64,000 nucleotides of DNA from Acinetobacter sichuanensis (GTDB lineage: Bacteria > Pseudomonadota > Gammaproteobacteria > Pseudomonadales > Moraxellaceae): NCBI RefSeq assembly GCF_003024515.2, contig NZ_PYIX02000012.1, positions 30,606 through 94,605 on the forward strand, in the 5' to 3' direction. Position 1 is the first letter of the stretch. Each line of letters begins with the position of its first letter. Position numbers and translations under genes: made by a program. Shown here in pieces: positions 1-7,854 of the stretch. The notes under the pieces were generated by a model. That model was given only the letters and a program-made list of their open reading frames with translations, searched no databases and was not told where the DNA came from.

Positions 1-1050
1 CATCATCCCTGGACTTACCCAACCGAGGCTTCCTGCATCACGTGCTGAGCCTGGATCATTTGAATAGGTAGAGGCAAGGGTAGCAAAGTCGTCACCTGCT
101 TTTAAACGATTGTAGATGCTTTCAATCATTTGTTTTGCATTTTCAGGTGTAACAATTTCCGAAGTTTTAATTAAAATGTGGCGTGTTTCATATTGCGTAA
201 CCAATGCTTTTTGTTCATTGCCTTTACGGTCAATTAATTTTAAAACGTGTAAACCATCTTGTGCTTTGATCAAATCTGTCGTTTGACCAGGGTTAAGTGT
301 ACTCACACGCGCTGAAAGTTCAGAAGGGATTGCTGAAAGTGGACGAAAGCCCATATCTGCACCTTCGATTTTTACATGCTCATTTGTGAATTTTTGTTCT
401 AAAGCTTTGACATCATTGCTTGTGTTTAAGTCATTTTTAATTTGTTTAGCTACATTTTCAAGCTCTTCTGGTGCAGCATCTCCAGAGATGCGTAGGTGTA
501 GAACGTGAACTTCACTTCCTACAGCAGCTTGACCTTCAGGAGATTTTAGAAAGTTTTCTACATCTTGATCTGAAATTTTGATACGTGACATGACTTGTTG
601 TTGGCGTAAACGCTGGATTAGAACATCATCAGCGACTCGATTGCGTAGTCCTTCATAGGTTCCTGGTGCAATTGCATCTAACTTCTGTTGAAATGCTTCT
701 AAGCTTGTAGAACCAGACTGATTTGCAACTTTGAGCACAGCATCATTTAATGTTTTTTCATCTAGTTTTAAACCATAACGTTTTACTTGCTCAAGCTGAG
801 CATTTTGTATAATCAATTGATTTAAGATTTGACGCTGTAAATATTCTACAGGTGGAACTTCTTTCTTTTGTGCTTGAAGTTGATGAGCTGCTTCTGCTAC
901 ACCTTGATCTAAGTCACTTTTTAAAATCGCTCGATCACCAACAACTGCAATCACTTGGTTGGTCGGTGCAGCAAATGTTGGCATTGATGAAGAAATAAAT
1001 AATGCTAATGCAGTAGCTTTAAAAAGTTGTTTTAAGTTTTGCGTCTTCAT
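1..1050 (-). CDS. surA: Periplasmic chaperone / peptidyl-prolyl isomerase SurA (C-terminus outside window)
   Basis: SurA escorts unfolded outer-membrane proteins, including LptD, through the periplasm to the BAM complex. The visible 350 codons begin with a signal peptide (MKTQNLKQLFKATALALF, cleaved near ...PTFA-A), then the SurA N-terminal chaperone domain (about residues 25-170) and a first parvulin-type PPIase domain. A second parvulin segment starts at about residue 290, around ETRHILIKTSE. The frame is open at the window edge, so the C-terminus is missing here. The start codon overlaps the stop codon of lptD by one base (TAATG on the minus strand), which implies translational coupling in an lptD-surA operon, the arrangement known from many Gammaproteobacteria. 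Confidence 0.95.
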   Translation of the reverse strand, partial: MKTQNLKQLFKATALALFISSSMPTFAAPTNQVIAVVGDRAILKSDLDQGVAEAAHQLQAQKKEVPPVEYLQRQILNQLIIQNAQLEQVKRYGLKLDEKTLNDAVLKVANQSGSTSLEAFQQKLDAIAPGTYEGLRNRVADDVLIQRLRQQQVMSRIKISDQDVENFLKSPEGQAAVGSEVHVLHLRISGDAAPEELENVAKQIKNDLNTSNDVKALEQKFTNEHVKIEGADMGFRPLSAIPSELSARVSTLNPGQTTDLIKAQDGLHVLKLIDRKGNEQKALVTQYETRHILIKTSEIVTPENAKQMIESIYNRLKAGDDFATLASTYSNDPGSARDAGSLGWVSPGMM

Positions 1051-3536
1051 TAATGTGTCCAAGTTTGATTAATTTTATCGAAGCCTAAGATACGATTTTC
1101 CAAGAGTGAGCCTAATTTATTGTTTAAGCCACCTAAACCTTTTAATGTAAACTCAACCATGACTGCGCGTTTAGGCTTAACATTTGGATCATTTACATTG
1201 TCTAAATCATTAAAATATTCACGACCGTAGAGTGAAACACCCCAACAACATGATTCATAATTTACACCAGCAAGATATTCACGTGCGACATTATTGTCCA
1301 TGTCATATTGAACATGTCCCATAATACGCCAATTATCTTTTACAGGTTGTATAAATGATGCAACCACTTGATCGTATTGATCTTGTCGATCTGGTAAATA
1401 ATCTCGGTAGAAGTAACCTATATTGTACAAGTTGCCTTTATTGCCTGTGTAGTACAATTGGAAGTCACGTTGAGCATTATCACCATTTGACATCCATGCA
1501 GAGTTAGCACTTACAGTGAAATTTTCAGAGAGCTGGCTAGATAAACTAATGACAGGACCAGATTGACGGTCAGTATCAAACTCATCTTTTTGGCTTGCTT
1601 GTTCATTGAGTGTTACACGGCGGTCTGAAAAATAAAAACTTTGACCAACGCCTGCACGTAAACGCTCTAAACCTACTGTATCAAACAGGCTATAGCTTAG
1701 CCCTAAAGATAAGAAGTTATTATCTTCTAAACGGTCATGCCCATAAAAACGGCGAGGGTTAAACAATTGATCATAGCTAATAGATGCTGTGGTTGAGTCA
1801 AAGTTTGGATAACCATTTTGATTTTCATAAGGTGCATAAGCATAAAAAGCACGAGGGGTTAGGGTTTGAAGAAATTTACCTTCACGTTCAAAAGTTAAAC
1901 CAGTATCCAAAGTAAATTCTGGAACGACAACGGATTTGTTTTTATTGTCATTACTTTGGTTTGGATTGGTTGCATCAATACGGTCAATGGTCTTTTGATC
2001 ATAAAATGTGTGTAAAGTACGTACGCTGGCTTGAGGAATTGCAAAAGCCCAAGGGTTTCTAAAGTTATAACGTGCTGAAAACTCGTTATATAGACGTGTA
2101 CCACTAGGTTGATAAATAGAAGAATCTGAATTATTGATCAGATTAAAATCATTGATATCTTTTTGAAAATACGCAGTGTCATTATTAAATTCAAACTGTA
2201 AACCTTGTGGGTTACCTTTGACATAATTGACTAATAATTGTGGCAAGCGTGCATAAGGTTTATCAATGTCAGAAATAGTTTTATCCAAGGTCTGGAAATC
2301 TTCAACACGTAGTTGTGCGTTTAAACCAGGAATACCATGCCCATAGTTAAGTTCCCATGCACGACGTTGGTTTAACTCTGTACGTGAACTTGGGTCACTG
2401 TCTAAGTCTGAGAAAAAGTCTTTATCTGAAACGTAGTTATATTCTAAATTTGTTGACCATTGATCATTGATTTGCCAATCATGTAATAAATGTAAATCTT
2501 TACGGTCTTGGTCGTTATATTCTTTGTCAGAAGGTAAATAGCTTCCCCAAATACGTCCTGCACCAAAGTCTTCAGTTAAATAACGAAAATCTCCAGCAGC
2601 TTGTACACCACGATCACTGATAATTCGAGGCGTAATGGTCGCATCATAATTTGGTGCTAAGTTTAAATAGACGGGTACAGCAACTTCAATACCACCATCA
2701 TTTGTAAAACCAAAGGTTGGGTTTAAAATCCCTGTTGTACGTCGATCATCTATCGGGAAATTAAAATAAGGTACAGCAAGTACAGGGGTGTCTTTTATAT
2801 ATAGTTTAGTGCCACGTGTGACACCACGTCCTGTATCTTGGTTGAGTTCAATTTCTTTTGCTTTAATTTGCCATGTTGGTGACTGCTCTGGAGGACATGT
2901 ACTATAGCTTGCATCTTCTAGAACCACCGTACTTGGTGAGGTCTTTTCAATTTTTTTCGCATGTCCATGCGCATGTGTTGCTTCAGCAATATAGAAACTA
3001 TTGTTGAGCTCACCTGTTTGCTCTTTTAAGTTGTAATCAATTTCATCACTTTGTGCAATTAAGCCCCCTTGAGCCATTTGTACATTGCCTTTGGCTTTAG
3101 CAAAGGTTTGTGTTTTATCAATAACCACTTCGTCAGCGCGTACCATACGACCATTTTGGTCAATGACAACATCTCCAGATAAAGTAGAGTCACCATTTGG
3201 GTTGTAGTACCCATGATCTGCGGTGATGATAGATGTCGTTTCTTCAGGTGATACAGCTTTTTGTTCTGTGTTGAATGGTGTTACCCAAATACCATCACAA
3301 TAGCGATTGCTGACCCCTTGGGTATCACGAACTTGGGCTTGAGCAGAATCTTTATCAACATAATATTGACTATAAAAGTTTTGCCCAGGATAACTTTCTT
3401 GGATTGCTGATTTTAATGTTTCATTATCGGCAGCAGATGCAGTGTCCGTTGTTTCGGCATAGCTGGATACTGAACTTCCACAAAGAAGTGTCAAAATAGC
3501 AGTCGCTAAAGGATTAAATTTAAACTGATGCTTCAT
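1050..3536 (-). CDS. lptD: LPS/LOS-assembly outer-membrane protein LptD
   Basis: LptD is the outer-membrane barrel that, plugged by LptE, inserts lipopolysaccharide or lipooligosaccharide into the outer leaflet. The chosen start (MKHQFKFNPLATAI...) gives 828 residues with a clean signal peptide ending near SSYA. An ATG nine bases further upstream (3545) is also possible, and the open frame reaches 3620. An OstA-type jelly-roll domain lies in the N-terminal third, followed by a long barrel domain rich in alternating aromatic residues. Cysteines at about residues 80 (RYCDG) and 214 (STCPPE) and the pair at about 763 (SCCW) fit the disulfide pattern needed for LptD function. It is divergent from amgK and coupled to surA. 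Confidence 0.95.
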   Translation of the reverse strand: MKHQFKFNPLATAILTLLCGSSVSSYAETTDTASAADNETLKSAIQESYPGQNFYSQYYVDKDSAQAQVRDTQGVSNRYCDGIWVTPFNTEQKAVSPEETTSIITADHGYYNPNGDSTLSGDVVIDQNGRMVRADEVVIDKTQTFAKAKGNVQMAQGGLIAQSDEIDYNLKEQTGELNNSFYIAEATHAHGHAKKIEKTSPSTVVLEDASYSTCPPEQSPTWQIKAKEIELNQDTGRGVTRGTKLYIKDTPVLAVPYFNFPIDDRRTTGILNPTFGFTNDGGIEVAVPVYLNLAPNYDATITPRIISDRGVQAAGDFRYLTEDFGAGRIWGSYLPSDKEYNDQDRKDLHLLHDWQINDQWSTNLEYNYVSDKDFFSDLDSDPSSRTELNQRRAWELNYGHGIPGLNAQLRVEDFQTLDKTISDIDKPYARLPQLLVNYVKGNPQGLQFEFNNDTAYFQKDINDFNLINNSDSSIYQPSGTRLYNEFSARYNFRNPWAFAIPQASVRTLHTFYDQKTIDRIDATNPNQSNDNKNKSVVVPEFTLDTGLTFEREGKFLQTLTPRAFYAYAPYENQNGYPNFDSTTASISYDQLFNPRRFYGHDRLEDNNFLSLGLSYSLFDTVGLERLRAGVGQSFYFSDRRVTLNEQASQKDEFDTDRQSGPVISLSSQLSENFTVSANSAWMSNGDNAQRDFQLYYTGNKGNLYNIGYFYRDYLPDRQDQYDQVVASFIQPVKDNWRIMGHVQYDMDNNVAREYLAGVNYESCCWGVSLYGREYFNDLDNVNDPNVKPKRAVMVEFTLKGLGGLNNKLGSLLENRILGFDKINQTWTH

Positions 3537-3655
3537 TTGTCTCATTAACCAAGTATGCAGATCGCAATTAATTATTGTCGAATCATAGAGAAAAAGTTGA
3601 TAAGTAGCTACACTTAGCACTTCAAAAAATCAGCCTGTAATAGATTTAATTGCAA

Positions 3656-4669
3656 ATGAAAACACAACGTGAACAATTGATACAAAAATGGATAACATCT
3701 GTACTCAATTCAGATCAATTTGAAATCAACTTTTTAGCAGGCGATGCTAGTTTCCGTCGTTATGCACGAATTAGCTTGAATAATAAAACATTTATGTTGA
3801 TGGATGCACCACCTGAACAAGAAGATTGTGTACCTTTTGTGTCGATTGATGAATTCTTTGACCAACATGGCGTGCGTGTACCGCATATTGTGGCAAAAGA
3901 CCTTGAGCAAGGCTTTTTATTGCTTGAAGATTTTGGTGATGTTTTGTTATCAACTTTATTGAATGATCAGACTGTTGATGAGTATTATGCACAAAGTTTT
4001 AAGCAGTTGGTGCAACTTCAAACCATTCAAGGTGAAGGGCATTTTCCAGCGTATGCATATGAAAAACTGATTTCAGAAATGGAATTGTTAACAGATTGGT
4101 TATTGCCTTCTTTAAAGATTCAGCCAACAACTGAAGAAAGTGCCTTGATTAAACGCACTTTTGCGATTTTAGCCAATGCTGCATTGGCACAGCCTCAAGT
4201 TATTGTACATCGTGACTTTCATAGTCGTAACTTGATGAAATTGGACAATGAAACAGACCTCGGTGTGATTGACTTCCAAGATGCTGTAATAGGTGCAGAT
4301 ACCTATGACTTAATCTCGATTACCCGTGATGCTTATGTACAATGGAATCCAGAGCGTGTTTATACATGGTTTAAAGTATTCTATGACTTATTACCAGAAA
4401 CACAAAAACAAGATCGTGATTTTGCTCAGTTTAAACAAGATGCTGACCTCATGGCGATCCAACGTCATATTAAAATTCTAGGAATTTTTGTACGTCTGTT
4501 TGAGCGTGATGGTAAGTCAGGTTATTTAAAAGATTTACCACGTGTGATGTGGTATTTGCTTGAAGAATCTAAACCTTATGCAGAATTACAACCATTTATG
4601 CAGTTTATTCATGCTACAGTTTTGCCGAAATTTGAAGAAAAATATGGCAAATACGAGGTTGTTGCATAA
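3656..4669 (+). CDS. amgK: N-acetylmuramate/N-acetylglucosamine kinase AmgK
   Basis: A cytoplasmic sugar kinase of the aminoglycoside-phosphotransferase fold (COG3178 type), 337 residues. In Pseudomonas putida AmgK phosphorylates N-acetylmuramate and N-acetylglucosamine at C1 during peptidoglycan recycling. The catalytic loop HRDFHSRNLM and the metal-binding DFQDA segment are present (about residues 185-215). The ATG at 3656 is preferred over the in-frame TTG at 3650. The stop overlaps the next start by one base (TAATG), so it is translationally coupled to murU, its pathway partner. Identification rests on motifs plus this pairing. Confidence 0.88.
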   Translation: MKTQREQLIQKWITSVLNSDQFEINFLAGDASFRRYARISLNNKTFMLMDAPPEQEDCVPFVSIDEFFDQHGVRVPHIVAKDLEQGFLLLEDFGDVLLSTLLNDQTVDEYYAQSFKQLVQLQTIQGEGHFPAYAYEKLISEMELLTDWLLPSLKIQPTTEESALIKRTFAILANAALAQPQVIVHRDFHSRNLMKLDNETDLGVIDFQDAVIGADTYDLISITRDAYVQWNPERVYTWFKVFYDLLPETQKQDRDFAQFKQDADLMAIQRHIKILGIFVRLFERDGKSGYLKDLPRVMWYLLEESKPYAELQPFMQFIHATVLPKFEEKYGKYEVVA

Positions 4670-5358
4670 TGAAAGCCATGATTTTAGCCGCAGGTTTAGG
4701 CAATCGTATGCGTCCATTGACGCTATATAAACCCAAGCCTTTACTTGAAGTTGGTGGAAAAGCCTTGATCGTTTGGCACATCGAAAAACTAAAAAGCATA
4801 GGTGTGACTGAGATTATCATCAACTCTGCATGGTTAGCAGATGTCCTGATTGGTGCCTTGGGTGATGGTTCGCAATATGGTGTCACCATTCGTTGGACAC
4901 GTGAAGATGAAGGTTTGGAAACAGCAGGCGGTATTATCAATGCTTTGCCTTTGTTGGGTGATGAGCCATTTATTTTGTTAAATGGCGATGTGTGGACAAC
5001 CTTTGATTTTGCACCTTTGCTAGATGTGAAGTTAAATGGTGATTTAGCGCATTTGATTTTTGTGCAAAATCCTGAGCAACATCCCCATGGTGATTTTACC
5101 TTGGCAGAGGGTCGAGCATATACTTTCGATCAAAATGTGCAGGGTGAAAACCTTACTTTTAGTGGTATTTCGATTATTCATCCTCAACTGTTTGATGGTT
5201 TGGCGCAAGGAAAACGACCTTTAGCACCATTGCTGAAACAAGCGATGTTAGACAATAAAATTTCTGCGGAAAAAATGTCAGCAGCTTGGGTCGATGTTGG
5301 AACACCTGAACGTTTAATGGCGCTAGACTTACAAATTCGTCAAGGTGTCTATGTTTAA
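4669..5358 (+). CDS. murU: N-acetylmuramate alpha-1-phosphate uridylyltransferase MurU
   Basis: A 229-residue nucleotidyltransferase carrying the N-terminal signature LAAGLGNRMRPLT and KPKPLLEVGGKALI typical of sugar-1-phosphate nucleotidyltransferases, plus LLNGDVW for metal/nucleotide binding. MurU converts MurNAc-1-phosphate to UDP-MurNAc, bypassing de novo synthesis of the peptidoglycan precursor; in Pseudomonas this shunt gives intrinsic fosfomycin tolerance. Without the adjacent kinase gene one might call it a mannose-1-phosphate guanylyltransferase; the one-base overlap with amgK decides for MurU. About 105 bases separate it from rsmG. Confidence 0.87.
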   Translation: MKAMILAAGLGNRMRPLTLYKPKPLLEVGGKALIVWHIEKLKSIGVTEIIINSAWLADVLIGALGDGSQYGVTIRWTREDEGLETAGGIINALPLLGDEPFILLNGDVWTTFDFAPLLDVKLNGDLAHLIFVQNPEQHPHGDFTLAEGRAYTFDQNVQGENLTFSGISIIHPQLFDGLAQGKRPLAPLLKQAMLDNKISAEKMSAAWVDVGTPERLMALDLQIRQGVYV

Positions 5359-5464
5359 GTTGGACTTAATGTGCTTAATTGCGTATTAACTCAGCGTTCG
5401 CTAGTGTTCCACGATTTAGAAATCGGTATACTTTCCCCTAATTTTTTAGAGATGTTGTGTATTT

Positions 5465-6097
5465 ATGCATCCATTTTTTCAAGAGTTAAAACAAGGCAGT
5501 GAAAAGCTTGGCTTAAAACTCAGTGATGAATCGCTTGGTCTATTATTAAAGTATCAAGATGCTTTAGTGCTGTGGAACAAAGCATATAACTTAACCGCAA
5601 TTCGTGATCCTAAAGAAATGTTGGTGAAACATCTTTTGGACAGTTTAAGCATTTTAAATGACTTACCTGAAGGTCGTTTATTGGATATTGGGACAGGTGG
5701 TGGCATGCCAGGGATGATTATTGCCCTGTGTCAACCTGAACGTCAGTGTGTATTGTTAGATTCAAATGGTAAGAAAATTCGTTTCCTTAAACAATTTATT
5801 GCCGATTTAAAACTACAAAATGTGATTGCTGTACAAACACGCGTCGAAAACCCTGAAAGTATTCAAGCATTAGGAAAATTTGACGTGATTACCAGTCGTG
5901 CATTTGCATCATTGACTGATTTTGTGACGGCATCAGCTCCATTTATGCATGAAAGCAGTGTCATTGCTTCGATGAAAGGTTTAATTCCTGAAGATGAAGT
6001 GGAACAGTTAAAAAACCAATTTAGTTGTGAAATTATTGAATTGCGTGTTCCACGTTTAGACGAACAACGTCATTTACTTTTATTAAAACAAATTTAA
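5465..6097 (+). CDS. rsmG: 16S rRNA (guanine-527 N7)-methyltransferase RsmG
   Basis: A 210-residue S-adenosylmethionine-dependent methyltransferase, formerly GidB. It methylates G527 of 16S rRNA; loss causes low-level streptomycin resistance in several bacteria. The SAM-binding motif LLDIGTGGGMPGM (about residues 75-88) and the family segment VITSRAFASL are visible, and the length is normal for the family. The order rsmG-parA-parB is widely conserved near bacterial replication origins. Only 25 bases separate it from parA, so co-transcription is likely. Confidence 0.95.
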   Translation: MHPFFQELKQGSEKLGLKLSDESLGLLLKYQDALVLWNKAYNLTAIRDPKEMLVKHLLDSLSILNDLPEGRLLDIGTGGGMPGMIIALCQPERQCVLLDSNGKKIRFLKQFIADLKLQNVIAVQTRVENPESIQALGKFDVITSRAFASLTDFVTASAPFMHESSVIASMKGLIPEDEVEQLKNQFSCEIIELRVPRLDEQRHLLLLKQI

Positions 6098-6122
6098 TTC
6101 ATCTTAGGAATTGGGGTTTACC

Positions 6123-6905
6123 ATGGCTCAGATTATCGCAATTGCAAACCAAAAAGGTGGCGTAGGTAAAACCACAACGGCTGTCAATTTGGCTGCTTCA
6201 TTGGCAGTACTCAAAAAACGCGTTTTATTGGTCGATATGGACTCACAAGGCAATGCCACAATGGGTTCAGGTGTTCAAAAAAATGATTTATTGTATTCAA
6301 TCACTGATGTATTGTTAGGTGAAGTGTCGATTGAAAATGCAATTGCAAAATCAGAAGTGGGCTATAAAGTTTTAGGCTCAAATCGTGATTTGGCAGGTGT
6401 AGAATTAGCCATTGCAGAACATGAGGGGCGTGAGTTTATTTTACGTCATGCTTTGCAAGAAGTAGCAGATCAATTTGATTATATCATTGTAGATTGTGCG
6501 CCAAGTTTAAGCCTGATCACAGTGAATGCTTTGGCTGCTGTGGACAGTGTTTTGATTCCAATGCAATGCGAATACTATGCTTTAGAAGGTTTGGCTGATT
6601 TAACACAAACGATTGATAAAATTCAGCAAGCACTGAATCCAAGTTTAGAAATTGAGGGTGTATTACGGACAATGTATGATGCTCGAAATGCATTAACACG
6701 TGATGTATCTGCTGAACTTGAACAGTATTTTGGTCGCAAACTTTATGAAACCGTCATTCCACGTAATGTACGCTTAGCAGAAGCACCAGCGCATGGTTTA
6801 CCGATTATTTATTTTGAGAAAAGCTCTAAAGGTGCAGTTGCTTATTTAAATTTAGCAGCTGAAATTTTAAAAAAGAGTAAATTGAAAAAAGGAACGAAAG
6901 CATGA
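6123..6905 (+). CDS. parA: Chromosome-partitioning ATPase ParA
   Basis: A 260-residue Walker-type ATPase of the ParA/Soj/MinD group that moves ParB-parS complexes to segregate newly replicated origins. The deviant Walker A motif KGGVGKTTT is at residues 10-18; LLVDMDSQGNAT (A') and IIVDCAPSL (Walker B) follow. The ATG at 6123 is chosen because the protein then begins MAQIIAIANQKGG as in family members; a TTG at 6111 is in frame but less likely. The stop overlaps parB in an ATGA junction. Confidence 0.95.
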   Translation: MAQIIAIANQKGGVGKTTTAVNLAASLAVLKKRVLLVDMDSQGNATMGSGVQKNDLLYSITDVLLGEVSIENAIAKSEVGYKVLGSNRDLAGVELAIAEHEGREFILRHALQEVADQFDYIIVDCAPSLSLITVNALAAVDSVLIPMQCEYYALEGLADLTQTIDKIQQALNPSLEIEGVLRTMYDARNALTRDVSAELEQYFGRKLYETVIPRNVRLAEAPAHGLPIIYFEKSSKGAVAYLNLAAEILKKSKLKKGTKA

Positions 6906-7795
6906 CCACCAGAAAACGAGGCTTGGCGAAAGGTCGTGGCTTAGACGCATTATTAGGCTCTATTCAAAAAGAAAGATTACAACTTGAGTCACAAACATTA
7001 GATTTGGGTCAGTTTAAATATATTAATGTGCATTTATTGACGCGTGGTGAATATCAACCACGTCGCTTCATTAAAGAAGAAGACCTACAAGAGTTAGCGG
7101 CATCTATTGAAAAACATGGTGTGATGCAACCTATTGTCATTCGCCCGATTGATAATGAAAAGCATCCATATGAAATCATTGCAGGTGAACGTCGTTGGCG
7201 CGCAGCGCAGCTCGCTGGTTTAACTGAAGTTCCTGCCATTGTTCGTGAGTTAAATGACCAAGTTGCGATTGCTTTAGCACTCATTGAAAATATTCAACGC
7301 CAAGATTTAAATCCAATTGATCAAGCGATGGCGTTGCAGCGTTTTCACGAAGAGTTTGGTTTAAGTCATCAAGAAATTGCAGATACGGTGGGCAAGGCAC
7401 GTACTACAGTCAGTAATTTATTGCGTTTGTTAAGTTTGGCTGAAGAAATCAAAGATTTTATGCAACAAGGCTTCCTTGATATGGGGCATGCACGTGCAAT
7501 TTTGACATTGAAAGCCAAAGATCAACTGCATATTGCACAAGTTGTCATAGAAAAAAGTTTATCTGTACGTCAAACAGAACAACTCGTTCGAGATTGGAAT
7601 ACACCTAAGCAAGATAAAACCAAGATTATTGCGCCTGATGTTGAGCAATTGACTCAAAAATTGTCTGAACGTTTTAGTGCCAATGTCAAAATTGACTATA
7701 ACAAGCAAGGAAAGGGTAAATTGGTCATCAGCTATAATTCTTTAGATGAATTAGATGGTATTTTAAATATCTGTCTTGCTGAAAATGATGCTTAA
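6902..7795 (+). CDS. parB: Chromosome-partitioning protein ParB
   Basis: A 297-residue CTP-dependent DNA clamp that loads at parS sites and spreads along the origin region, working with ParA. The N-terminus is a basic ParA-interacting segment (KRGLAKGRGLDALLG). The ParB/Srx domain holds AGERRWRAAQLAGL (about residues 98-111), followed by a helix-turn-helix region around SHQEIADTVGKARTTVSNLL, and a C-terminal dimerisation domain. It shares an ATGA overlap with parA and is followed by a strong hairpin terminator. Confidence 0.95.
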   Translation: MTTRKRGLAKGRGLDALLGSIQKERLQLESQTLDLGQFKYINVHLLTRGEYQPRRFIKEEDLQELAASIEKHGVMQPIVIRPIDNEKHPYEIIAGERRWRAAQLAGLTEVPAIVRELNDQVAIALALIENIQRQDLNPIDQAMALQRFHEEFGLSHQEIADTVGKARTTVSNLLRLLSLAEEIKDFMQQGFLDMGHARAILTLKAKDQLHIAQVVIEKSLSVRQTEQLVRDWNTPKQDKTKIIAPDVEQLTQKLSERFSANVKIDYNKQGKGKLVISYNSLDELDGILNICLAENDA

Positions 7796-7816
7796 TATAC
7801 TTTCGTGTTTGTGAGG

Positions 7817-7844
7817 AAAAGTGGCGTATAAAACGCCACTTTTT
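7817..7844. terminator. Rho-independent terminator between parB and the acylase gene
   Basis: Perfect stem AAAAGTGGCG / CGCCACTTTT with a seven-base loop, followed by a T run on the plus strand. The A-rich left arm gives a T run on the minus strand too, so it can serve the convergent acylase gene as well. Confidence 0.85.
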
Positions 7845-7854
7845 ATTGCTTAAA

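Noticed and set aside
5405..5413. TGTTCCACG before rsmG, resembling half of a parS site, with another copy at 6046-6054 inside rsmG
   Set aside because: Only the left half of the parS palindrome is present; the right half (TGGAACA) is missing at both places, and the second is explained by coding sequence.
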